From: Cyanobacteriota bacterium
Lineage (GTDB): Bacteria > Cyanobacteriota > Cyanobacteriia > Phormidesmidales > Phormidesmidaceae
Length of the DNA: 6,708 bases
Direction: 5' to 3'
NCBI GenBank assembly: GCA_027483425.1
Contig: JAIXUR010000179.1
Coordinates: 1 to 6,708, forward strand
Shown: positions 1 to 6,702 of the stretch, in pieces
Position numbering within the stretch: the first letter of the stretch is position 1
Layout of the letters: each line of letters begins with the position of its first letter
The notes under the pieces: generated by a model
What the model saw: the letters and a program-made list of their open reading frames with translations, nothing else
Databases searched by the model: none
Told to the model about the DNA's origin: nothing
Program-made: the position numbers and the translations under genes

Positions 1-193
1 CGGGGGTGTGGATGGCCACGGTGAGGGGGCGATCGCAACGGCACTCACAGGCCATACCCAGATCCTGTAGGCGGCGGTAAACATTCCAGCGGTTCACTCG
101 GTCAAGCTCAACGATGGTCTGGGCTAACGGGGTGTGTGGCGCAGGCTGACCTGGCCCAATTGGCCCTAGCTGATCGGATTCTAAAACGCGCAT
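1..193 (-). CDS. Asr1405/Asl0597-like small cyanobacterial protein, truncated at the window edge
   Basis: Reading the minus strand from the ATG at 193-191 gives 64 codons without a stop before the window ends, so the 3' end is missing. The N-terminus is a proline/glycine-rich leader of about 25 residues. It is followed by a compact block, VNRWNVYRRLQDLGMACEC (residues 33-51), then RCDRPLTVAIHTP. The pattern RW-VY-RLQ-L-x-x-x-C-x-C, followed by a short 'PL-V-I' strand, matches my memory of the Asr1405/Asl0597 family, short cyanobacterial proteins (roughly 75-90 residues) of unknown function. Three cysteines lie close together at residues 49, 51 and 53; metal binding is possible but unproven. 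The upstream frame is open with no closer ATG or GTG, and GGAGAG about 15 bases before the ATG is a poorly spaced ribosome site. The gene is divergent from the large SNF2 gene. The reading frame is directly seen; the family name rests on recall. Confidence 0.6.
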   Translation of the reverse strand, partial: MRVLESDQLGPIGPGQPAPHTPLAQTIVELDRVNRWNVYRRLQDLGMACECRCDRPLTVAIHTP

Positions 194-202
194 ACTAACT
201 CG

Positions 203-257
203 ATTGACTCTCCATAGTGGCGACCTCTGGTGGCCTATGTTTATTGAAATTGACTCT
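203..257 (+). repeat. Short direct repeat ATTGACTCT, two copies
   Basis: The nonamer ATTGACTCT is seen at 203-211 and 249-257, 46 bases apart start to start. Both copies lie just upstream of the minus-strand gene that starts at 193. The spacing is about four to four and a half helical turns, so a paired operator is conceivable. Two copies of nine bases can also arise by chance, and no regulator is known for it. Confidence 0.25.
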
Positions 258-555
258 AAACTAAGTGCTTCTATTCGCTCTTTGGGCCAAGGCCGACAGG
301 GGAATCAAGCTCTATAAACTAGTCATGACAAGGCTTTTGACTGGTGTCGCATCGCATCACATCGACCCCATCTCCCTTGGGTGCCGCCTGCTATTGCCAT
401 TGACTATCGATATCATTACGATACCCAAACCCTGGAATTAATGCAACAGATTTTCAATAAGGCCGCTTGCTTTTGTCGGGGTCACCGGCAAATTGTGCCG
501 GAGTGACCATCGATACCGGCTCAGGCCGATACAATTTCATCACCAGCAGTTTTCT

Positions 556-563
556 GCGATCGC
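556..563. repeat. HIP1 octamer GCGATCGC abutting the SNF2 start codon
   Basis: The palindrome GCGATCGC ends two bases before the preferred ATG at 565, where a Shine-Dalgarno sequence would normally sit; no purine-rich ribosome site is visible. The same octamer occurs at 29, 2158, 3653, 4150, 4598 and 5758, about one per kilobase. That is far above chance and typical of HIP1-rich cyanobacterial genomes. It is the main evidence for the taxonomic assignment. Confidence 0.85.
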
Positions 564-564
564 C

Positions 565-3500
565 ATGCCAACCCCCAGATCTGCCTCCGCCCTCCGTGCC
601 AATTTGGTGCAGAAATACCATCACCTGCCCGAGGACGAGCGGGAGATTATTCAGCTGTGCTCGATTATCTATGCTCCGGTCGGCAAGGTAAAACTGCTCG
701 ATTGCCTCAATCTGTATCGGGCTGGCGTGCAGAAAGAAAAGGCAAGCCTCCAGACCCTCAACCCGCTAATCGCCCGCTTCACCGGCCAGCGGCTGATGGT
801 TGCCCCCACCAACTACGGCCCCCAGTGCCACCCGCTACTGATCGAGATCGCCACCCGCGACACCCTGAGCCAAGGCACCTTTGAGCCTATGCTCCACGCG
901 GTGCAGGCGATCCTCCCCATTCGTACCCACGGCTGGAACAAAGCCCTGCGGCTGTTTCAAAACGAAGACGAGTTCATTCGCGAGATCCGCATTGGCATTT
1001 ACCGCCAGGATTGGGGCTTTATCGAGCAGCAGTTTGAGGCCTACTACAGCAACCCCTACGCCTCTAGCCGCATCTCTATGGCGCAGATATTTGAGCTAGT
1101 CTGCAACAACCCCTTCGATCGCGACTGGTTTCTCACCCTCAAACAAACCCCGATCATCTATGAAGAGGCCCTGGGCGACATCTGCATCAATTCGCTCTTC
1201 GCCATGACCCCGGCCGACGAGGTCTTTACCCTCCTCCATGAAGAATGCAGCCGGGCCAACTCCACCGTCTCCGATGACCTGCGCGGCATTTGGATTGAGC
1301 AGCTGATTGCCCGAGGTAGGTTGCCGGAGGCCGATGCCGCCCTACAAACCTTTGCCGACGAAGACCCCGTCGAAGCGCTCCTCCACCAGAGCTGGCTCAG
1401 CTGCCTGCGGGGCGACTACGCCCAGACCATCCAGGAAGGCTCCGTCGCCCTTAAGCTGCTGAAAAAAAGCACCGGCAAACGCAAAATTTACTTTGATACC
1501 GTATCGGGTATGTTTCTGGTGCTGGCGCTGTTGAAAGAAGGCTCCCTGGCCAGCCTAAAAGAAGCCGAGGACTACGCCCACATCATTGCTGAGCAAACCC
1601 ACCGCCACTGGATGAGCGTCATCTACAGCTGTCTGGAAAAAGTGGCTCAGGTGCTCCAGGGCAATACAGCGGCAAAACGCTACCTCACCAGCACCCCCGT
1701 CAGCAGCCTCGACAGCACCACGAGCTTTGAGGCCCTGATCGACATCCTCTGCCTCTACTGGGTCGACATAGACGATGCCCAAAAGCGGCTGCCCGACATT
1801 GTCAAAGACCTCTACAAAGAGGCCACCGCCGCCGGGTACGACTGGTTTGCCCTCGAGGCCGCCGAACTGCTCGCCCACCTTAACCCCGACAGTGCCTACG
1901 GCCAAAAAGCCCCCGCCCTGCGCGAAAAAACCGGCATTCAACCCCTGGTCGAACTGATTACCCCCAAGCAGGCCTGGGAGCTATCGCTAACGGCACTGAT
2001 TGGCCTTAACCCCACGGCACCTGGTCAGCCGACCAAGGCGGTAGAGTCCACCGAGTATCGGCTGGCCTGGTTTTTGACCCTCTACTCCGAAAGCAACTTT
2101 TTGCTCCAGCCCAAGGAGCAAAAAGTCAGCGTCAAGGGCGGCTGGAGCCGGGGCCGTGCGATCGCCCTGCGCCGCCTCAAGCAGGAGACTAAATCCTTTA
2201 ACTACCTCACGCCCCAAGACGTCGATATCTGTGCCCACCTGGTCACCGACCACTACGGCTACGGCTATGACAACTACAAATTTCCCGACCAATCTCTGCT
2301 GTCTCTGATCGGTCATCCCCTGGTGTTTTGGGAAGATTCGCCCACGACCCGCGTCGATGTGGTGAAGGGGGAACCGGCCCTGCTGGTGCGCCAGACCAAG
2401 GTAGGCAAGCTAGAGATTTCCCTCACCCCTGAGGTCGCCCCCGCTAAAACCATTGCTCTGATCAAAGAAACCCCCACCCGGCTGAAGGTGGTCGAGTTCA
2501 CCGCCAGCCACCGCCGCATCGCCGAGGTGCTGGGGCCAAAGAATGCCCTGGAAGTACCCGAAAACGCTAAGGAACAGGTGCTAGCCGCCATCAATGCCGT
2601 GGCGGGTCTAGTCACCGTGCATTCCGACATCGGCGGCGGCGTGGCCGGTGCCGAAGCCGTAGAGGCCCAGCCCCAGCCCCACCTGCACCTGCTGCCCGCC
2701 GGGGAGGGGCTCAAGGTCTCGTTGCTCACCCGCCCCTTTGGCGACGACGGCCCCTACTACCGCCCCGGTACCGGCGGCGAAATGGTGATCGCCGAAATCG
2801 ACGGCAAACGGCTGCAAACCCACCGCAACCTCGCCGCCGAGAAGAAACTTGCCCGCAGCGTCGAAACCGCCTGCCCCACCCTCCAGCGCCTCGACGATGA
2901 AGACGGCGAATGGCTGATTGACGACCCCGAAACCTGTCTGGAGCTGTTGCTCGAAATCCAAGACCTGGGCGACCAGGCGGTGGTGGAGTGGCCCGAAGGC
3001 GAAAAAATGCGGATCGCCAACCGGGTCAGCCTCAGCAACTTCAAGATCCAGATCCAGCGCCAGCGGGACTGGTTTGCCGCCAGCGGCGAGCTGCAAATCA
3101 ACGATGACGACGTGCTCGATATGCAGCGACTGATGGAGCTGCTGGAGGCCTCCCCCAGTCGATTTATCAAGCTGGCCGATGGCCAATTTTTGGCCCTGAC
3201 CCAGGAGTTTCGCAAGCGCCTCGACGACCTGCGGGCCTACTCCGAAAAAAGCGGCGATGGGGTGCGGTTCCACCCCCTGGCGTCCTTAGCCATGGAAGAC
3301 TGGATCGACGAGGTGGGCCAGCTCAAGACCGACAAGCACTGGAAAGAGCACCTCAAACGGCTCAAGGAAGGGCAAGATCTACAGCCCGTGCTGCCCTCTA
3401 CCCTCCAGGCGGAGCTGCGTGACTACCAACTGGAGGGCTTTAACTGGCTGGCTCGACTGGCCCACTGGGGCGTGGGTGCCTGCCTGGCTGACGACATGGG

Positions 3501-4791
3501 CCTGGGCAAAACCCTGCAAGCCCTGGCGCTGATTCTCACCCGCGCCCCCGAGGGGCCAACCCTGATCGTGGCCCCCACCTCGGTGTGCATGAACTGGATC
3601 AGCGAGGCCGAAAAATTTGCCCCGACCCTCAACCCGATTCAGTTTGGCAGCGGCGATCGCCAGAAGCTACTGGATGATCTCAAACCCTTTGACCTCTTGG
3701 TGTGTAGCTATGGCCTGCTCCAGCAGGATGACGTGTCAGCCATGATGGCCCAGGTGCAGTGGCAAACCATTGTGCTCGACGAAGCCCAGGCGATTAAAAA
3801 CTCCGCCACCAAGCGCTCCAAGGCCGTGATGAAGCTGCAAGGGGGCTTCAAGGTGCTCACCACCGGCACCCCGATCGAGAACCACCTGGGGGAACTGTGG
3901 AACCTGTTTCGGTTTATCAATCCGGGCCTGCTGGGGTCCCAAGACCAGTTCAGCCAGCGGTTTGCCAACGCCATTGAGCGTAACCAAGACAAGCAGGCCC
4001 GCAACCAACTGAAAAAGCTGATTCAACCCTTCATTCTGCGGCGCACCAAGTCCCAGGTGCTGGACGAGTTGCCCGCCCGCACGGAGGTGACCCTTCAGGT
4101 CGAACTCAGCGCCCAAGAAATGGCGTTTTATGAGGCCCTGCGGCGAGATGCGATCGCCAAATTGGCCGACCCCACCGTCGAGTCGGGTACCAAACACCTA
4201 CAGGTGCTAGCGGAGATCATGAAGCTGCGGCGGGCCTGCTGCAATACCCGCCTGGTCAAGGGCACCACCGCATTGCCCAGCGCTAAGCTCGAAGCCTTTG
4301 GCGAAATTCTAGAGGAGCTCTTGAGCAACCACCACAAGGCCCTGGTCTTTAGTCAATTTGTCGATCATCTCAGCATTCTGCGGGAGTTTCTCGACGGGCA
4401 AAACGTGTCGTACCAGTACCTCGACGGCAGCACCCCCGCCAAGGAGCGCAAACGGCGGGTCGATGCCTTCCAGGCGGGGGAGGGCGACGTGTTTTTGATC
4501 AGCCTCAAGGCGGGGGGCACCGGCCTCAACCTCACCGCCGCCGACTATGTGATTCACATGGACCCCTGGTGGAACCCAGCGGTGGAGGATCAGGCCAGCG
4601 ATCGCGCCCACCGTATCGGCCAGCAACGCCCGGTCACCATCTACCGCCTGGTGGCCAAAAACACCATCGAAGAGAAGATCGTCGATCTGCACAAACAAAA
4701 GCGTGACCTGGCCGATGGCCTGCTCGAAGGAGCCGACATGAGCGGCAAGGTGTCCACCGAGCAACTGCTCCAGCTGATCAGCGCGGGCTGA
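565..4791 (+). CDS. Large SNF2-family DNA-dependent ATPase/helicase (SSO1653-like), 1408 aa
   Basis: An ATP-driven double-strand DNA translocase of the SNF2 group (superfamily 2), expected to be cytosolic and to remodel or strip protein-DNA complexes; its substrate is unknown. Numbering from ATG 565, the core motifs are all present: RDYQLEGF (952-959), motif I DDMGLGKT (976-983, Walker lysine K982), Ia LIVAPTSV (1000-1007), II DEAQ (1072-1075), III TTGTPIEN (1099-1106), IV ALVFSQF (1259-1265), V AGGTGLNL (1316-1323) and VI QASDRAHRIGQ (1343-1353). The stretch RRTKSQVLDELPARTE (1159-1174) is typical of the SSO1653/ERCC6-like branch. Residues about 525-900 (GGWSRGRAIALRRLK, HPLVFWED, DWFAASGEL) match the conserved region of large bacterial SNF2 proteins. 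Residues 1-100 look like a winged helix, and about 100-500 like TPR-type helical repeats. A TTG start at 493 would add 24 residues. ATG 565 is preferred because the extra segment is histidine/arginine-rich and unlike a domain. No catalytic residue is missing. Confidence 0.93.
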   Translation: MPTPRSASALRANLVQKYHHLPEDEREIIQLCSIIYAPVGKVKLLDCLNLYRAGVQKEKASLQTLNPLIARFTGQRLMVAPTNYGPQCHPLLIEIATRDTLSQGTFEPMLHAVQAILPIRTHGWNKALRLFQNEDEFIREIRIGIYRQDWGFIEQQFEAYYSNPYASSRISMAQIFELVCNNPFDRDWFLTLKQTPIIYEEALGDICINSLFAMTPADEVFTLLHEECSRANSTVSDDLRGIWIEQLIARGRLPEADAALQTFADEDPVEALLHQSWLSCLRGDYAQTIQEGSVALKLLKKSTGKRKIYFDTVSGMFLVLALLKEGSLASLKEAEDYAHIIAEQTHRHWMSVIYSCLEKVAQVLQGNTAAKRYLTSTPVSSLDSTTSFEALIDILCLYWVDIDDAQKRLPDIVKDLYKEATAAGYDWFALEAAELLAHLNPDSAYGQKAPALREKTGIQPLVELITPKQAWELSLTALIGLNPTAPGQPTKAVESTEYRLAWFLTLYSESNFLLQPKEQKVSVKGGWSRGRAIALRRLKQETKSFNYLTPQDVDICAHLVTDHYGYGYDNYKFPDQSLLSLIGHPLVFWEDSPTTRVDVVKGEPALLVRQTKVGKLEISLTPEVAPAKTIALIKETPTRLKVVEFTASHRRIAEVLGPKNALEVPENAKEQVLAAINAVAGLVTVHSDIGGGVAGAEAVEAQPQPHLHLLPAGEGLKVSLLTRPFGDDGPYYRPGTGGEMVIAEIDGKRLQTHRNLAAEKKLARSVETACPTLQRLDDEDGEWLIDDPETCLELLLEIQDLGDQAVVEWPEGEKMRIANRVSLSNFKIQIQRQRDWFAASGELQINDDDVLDMQRLMELLEASPSRFIKLADGQFLALTQEFRKRLDDLRAYSEKSGDGVRFHPLASLAMEDWIDEVGQLKTDKHWKEHLKRLKEGQDLQPVLPSTLQAELRDYQLEGFNWLARLAHWGVGACLADDMGLGKTLQALALILTRAPEGPTLIVAPTSVCMNWISEAEKFAPTLNPIQFGSGDRQKLLDDLKPFDLLVCSYGLLQQDDVSAMMAQVQWQTIVLDEAQAIKNSATKRSKAVMKLQGGFKVLTTGTPIENHLGELWNLFRFINPGLLGSQDQFSQRFANAIERNQDKQARNQLKKLIQPFILRRTKSQVLDELPARTEVTLQVELSAQEMAFYEALRRDAIAKLADPTVESGTKHLQVLAEIMKLRRACCNTRLVKGTTALPSAKLEAFGEILEELLSNHHKALVFSQFVDHLSILREFLDGQNVSYQYLDGSTPAKERKRRVDAFQAGEGDVFLISLKAGGTGLNLTAADYVIHMDPWWNPAVEDQASDRAHRIGQQRPVTIYRLVAKNTIEEKIVDLHKQKRDLADGLLEGADMSGKVSTEQLLQLISAG

Positions 4792-4925
4792 GGAGTCCTG
4801 AGCCAGCAGCCCCCCTTGGATTGCTATGATCGGTCTAGGGCTGTTCTACCATTAACGCTGCTTGTAGCTGTGGCCTGACAAGATGCATTTCTTCGCATAG
4901 GTACGGTTACCTCGCCATACCAAAC
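4792..4925. other. Convergent intergenic gap with weak hairpins
   Basis: This is the 134 bases between two genes that end toward each other. An imperfect 8-bp stem pairs AGCAGCCC (4805-4812) with GGGCTGTT (4838-4845), one G-T pair included, across a 25-base loop. A second small hairpin is AGGTA-CGGT-TACCT (4899-4912). Neither is followed by a T-run on either strand, so they are poor matches to intrinsic terminators, although one may help stop convergent transcription. TGCTATGAT (4822-4830) resembles an extended -10 box pointing right but has no -35. No small gene is evident. Confidence 0.35.
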
Positions 4926-6047
4926 TCAAGTCTTGATCGACCGCAAGCGCTTCATCAGCGCTGGGCGACTGCTGTAGTCTGCTTTAAGCCGCTCAAAGCG
5001 CTGACTAAAGACAGGCAATTGCCCCTGATGCTCTGCCAAGTCCCGAAGGTCTCTGAGTAATTGTGTGGCTTCATCGTAGGCATAGGCCTGCTTCATCTGA
5101 ATCAAATCCAACACCCGATCCCAGGTTTGGGGCGCTTTGGGGGCCAGGGCTTCCAGCTCTTTGATGCGTTGCTTTTTGGCGGCGACTTGCTCCTTTTTTT
5201 GGCGCTTGGTGGCCATGTCGTCTGTGATCGCCACCAGTTCCGAAAATCTCCGCTGCCCCTGCTCTGAAGATGGCGGCCCTGATAGCTGGGTTCCCGCCAG
5301 TTCCTTCAGGCGGTTGATCAACTGCAAATCAACGTGGGGCTCTCGCCGCACCAGTTTCAGCAAAAACGCTTGACGTTCTGCCTCGGTTAGCTTGGGTAGG
5401 CATTCTTCCAGCGGCGGGGCGGGGGGTGGCCGATGGCTAGAGCTAGCCGTTGCCGCTGCCGAGATCAGGTCAGGATCTAGCTCTACTAACTCCACAAAGG
5501 TATTCAGGGGCGGGGTCAACGTCCCTAGGTTGGGGGGAATCGGCGGCTCCAGCGGGTCTTCGTCCTCGCCGTACTCCACCAGGTTAGGGCACAATCGCAG
5601 CCAGGCCAGATACAGCAAACGCAGGTCACCCGACAGCAGGTCATCGCGCAGGGGCAACAACCGGGGCAGCCAACCTTCGCCCTCCACCCATCCCATCATC
5701 CCCCCTTCTTCTTGAATCTCAATGTTGAGAATCAGGTGTTGGCTGGTGGTAGAGACGGCGATCGCATCTTCAATCTCGTAGGGTGCAAACCACGAGCGAT
5801 CCACCAACCCCTTCGGAAAGCGAAACATGAGTTGCCAGGTGCCCCAGTTGGCAAGGTAGACCATGGCATCGAAATACTTGGCCAATATGGCCTCTGGGTC
5901 GCCCCGAAAGTCGCCATAGTTGTAGACAAAGCTGGCTCGGTTGGGAGTAATGTGCGCCCGACTCGACAGCGCTTGTAGCGTCTCCTGTTCCTTGAGGGTC
6001 AAGGGGCGGTCAATCGCCTGGAATTCGTAGTACTGATATTCGCTCAT
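4926..6047 (-). CDS. Conserved hypothetical protein, 373 aa, with coiled-coil C-terminal region
   Basis: The product has no established function. Residues 1-155 form a conserved-looking domain that opens SEYQYYEFQAIDRPLT and contains YGDFRGDPEAILAKYFDA (44-61), YLANWGTWQLMFRFP (64-78) and LRLLYLAWL (142-150). An acidic/proline linker follows (about 160-215, with EDEDPLEPPIPP and RPPPAPP), then a helical segment (220-250). A charged coiled coil spans about 264-303, and a C-terminal helical block has TWDRVLDLIQMKQ (308-320), YDEATQLLRDLRDLA (324-338) and RPALMKRL (361-368). From memory, proteins with this opening and ending occur in actinobacteria and cyanobacteria, commonly beside SWIM zinc-finger proteins and SNF2 helicases; that link is recall, not shown here. 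There is no signal peptide or membrane segment, so it is probably cytosolic. It lies 17 bases downstream of the 89-residue gene and convergent with the SNF2 gene. Its start is ATG 6047; the ribosome site is weak. Confidence 0.85.
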   Translation of the reverse strand: MSEYQYYEFQAIDRPLTLKEQETLQALSSRAHITPNRASFVYNYGDFRGDPEAILAKYFDAMVYLANWGTWQLMFRFPKGLVDRSWFAPYEIEDAIAVSTTSQHLILNIEIQEEGGMMGWVEGEGWLPRLLPLRDDLLSGDLRLLYLAWLRLCPNLVEYGEDEDPLEPPIPPNLGTLTPPLNTFVELVELDPDLISAAATASSSHRPPPAPPLEECLPKLTEAERQAFLLKLVRREPHVDLQLINRLKELAGTQLSGPPSSEQGQRRFSELVAITDDMATKRQKKEQVAAKKQRIKELEALAPKAPQTWDRVLDLIQMKQAYAYDEATQLLRDLRDLAEHQGQLPVFSQRFERLKADYSSRPALMKRLRSIKT

Positions 6048-6064
6048 TTGTACTTACACCATCT

Positions 6065-6334
6065 CTACCGAGGGAATGAAATACGTATATCTTGGTAACC
6101 TTTTAAGCTGACGAGTGAGAAGTCAAATTCCTTTGAAATGAGATCGACTACTTTATACTGGGCAGTCGTTTTCATCTTGAAGCTAGCGATCAAAAGAAAT
6201 TGACCGTCTTCTTCTTTCATCTCCACAGCTATGCTATCCTGCTTGTTTGTTAATTGGGATGCCGCAAATCTCAAATCATCCAGGTCTTTTTCTGTGGGCA
6301 GTACAGAGGCTACAACCAGCACTTTCACGTTCAT
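6065..6334 (-). CDS. Small hypothetical protein, 89 aa, AT-rich
   Basis: I do not recognise this protein. It begins ATG at 6334-6332 and ends TAG at 6067-6065. The sequence alternates predicted strands and helices: strand MNVKVLVVASVLP (1-13), helix EKDLDDLRFAASQL (15-28), strands around SIAVEMKEEDGQFLLIASF (34-52), helix about YKVVDLISKEF (59-69) and a final strand. That suggests a compact alpha/beta fold, probably soluble, with no cysteine and no signal peptide. The spacing of 17 bases to the 373-residue gene suggests one transcript with this gene first. Hand counting over 6061-6300 gives about 40% GC, well below the neighbouring coding DNA, a possible sign of later acquisition. It is close to two foldback elements. 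No convincing Shine-Dalgarno sequence precedes the ATG. It could be a small partner or regulator of the downstream protein, but nothing in the sequence shows this. Confidence 0.65.
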   Translation of the reverse strand: MNVKVLVVASVLPTEKDLDDLRFAASQLTNKQDSIAVEMKEEDGQFLLIASFKMKTTAQYKVVDLISKEFDFSLVSLKGYQDIRISFPR

Positions 6335-6378
6335 AGGGCAATTTTCTCAGGATTGATTACCTTCTAGGCGTGCCAGCG

Positions 6379-6489
6379 TTGTACTAGTACTCTGAGGCGT
6401 AGATCTCTCGACTATTCGTCGCGCAGGCATCGCGCTTTCAGCAAGCACGATGATAGTAGATCTATTTCTGCCTCAGAGTACTAGAACAA
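6379..6489. repeat. 111-bp foldback element with 20-bp inverted arms and nested stem
   Basis: The arms at 6379-6398 and 6470-6489 are inverted copies matching at 19 of 20 positions; the core ACTCTGAGGC / GCCTCAGAGT is perfect and the only mismatch is A6383/A6485. Pairing resumes inward with TAGATCT (6400-6406) against AGATCTA (6458-6464), ACTAT (6411-6415) against ATAGT (6453-6457), and TCGT (6416-6419) against ACGA (6447-6450). The tip carries small GCGC and GCTT/AAGC hairpins. The outer arms also contain CTAG (6384-6387 and 6481-6484), which could be a target duplication, though a palindrome cannot prove it. It is either a non-autonomous MITE or a DNA/RNA structural element; the internal compensating pairs fit either. 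There is no T-run after it on either strand, so it is not a standard terminator. Confidence 0.6.
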
Positions 6490-6566
6490 ACTGCAACCCG
6501 TGAAGCGCAATATCAGGCAATTTTCTGGAGAGGGAGATTTTCCAGCTTACTCTGCAACGATCTACC

Positions 6567-6702
6567 TTAGAGGTTGCTTGAAAAGGGTTGTCCCAGGTAT
6601 AGTTTACTGCCAAGAGACAGCAAAAGCGATGAATCTTAAAGACACTAGCCTACGGCCTAGGTATAACCTGAGACACTCTTTGGCTTTTCAAACAACCTCT
6701 TA
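6567..6702. mobile_element. MITE-like element with 16-bp terminal inverted repeats and TTA duplication
   Basis: The left terminus GAGGTTGCTTGAAAAG (6570-6585) and the right terminus CTTTTCAAACAACCTC (6684-6699) are inverted repeats with one mismatch in 16. Directly outside them lie TTA (6567-6569) and TTA (6700-6702), consistent with a 3-bp target duplication. The inverted similarity continues further in: TGTCCCAGGTATA (6589-6601) pairs with TATAACCTGAGACA (6662-6675), with one mismatch and one extra base. The element body is 130 bp with no transposase, so it would need one supplied in trans. A TNA duplication and termini starting GAG are features of the IS1031 branch of the IS5 family; that assignment is inference from family knowledge. 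The last 6 bases of the window are flank, so the whole element is contained. Confidence 0.7.

Larger units (their letters stand above)
194..564. other. Divergent intergenic region with possible promoters and an interrupted small reading frame
   Basis: About 370 bases separate the divergent starts at 193 (minus) and 565 (plus). No complete gene can be defended here. ATTGACTCT occurs twice in the same orientation (203-211 and 249-257). TTGACT, a -35-like hexamer, occurs four times on the plus strand (starting at 205, 250, 337 and 400), but none has a convincing -10 box at the right distance. TATAAA lies at 313-318 without a clear -35. One plus-strand frame reads ATG at 237, 26 codons, TAA at 315-317, then stays open to TGA at 504-506. 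Apart from that stop it looks gene-like and could be a decayed small gene or chance. Promoters for both flanking genes presumably lie here, but I cannot place them. Confidence 0.4.

Noticed and set aside
467..691. Plus-strand 74-codon frame overlapping the SNF2 start
   Set aside because: It is out of frame with the SNF2 gene, proline/serine-rich and without any conserved segment.
2608..3273. Long minus-strand open frame (221 codons) inside the SNF2 gene
   Set aside because: It is antisense to a region with clear SNF2-family conservation. Its composition (G, V, A-rich runs) is what a GC-rich gene's complement produces, and it has no recognisable motif.
4309..4764. Minus-strand open frame (151 codons) opposite helicase motifs IV-VI
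   Set aside because: It is antisense to the most conserved part of the ATPase; a second gene here is not credible without independent evidence.
4805..4845. Possible intrinsic terminator after the SNF2 gene
   Set aside because: The stem includes a G-T pair, the loop is 25 bases and there is no following T-run. It is mentioned within the intergenic entry but not called as a terminator.
5061..5978. Several plus-strand open frames opposite the 373-residue gene
   Set aside because: They are shadows of the real minus-strand gene, low in complexity (S/G/R-rich) and without conserved features.
6379..6489. Foldback element considered as a CRISPR repeat pair or tRNA-like structure
   Set aside because: There are only two arms and they are inverted rather than direct. 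The loops and lengths do not fit a tRNA cloverleaf, and there is no CCA end or anticodon stem.
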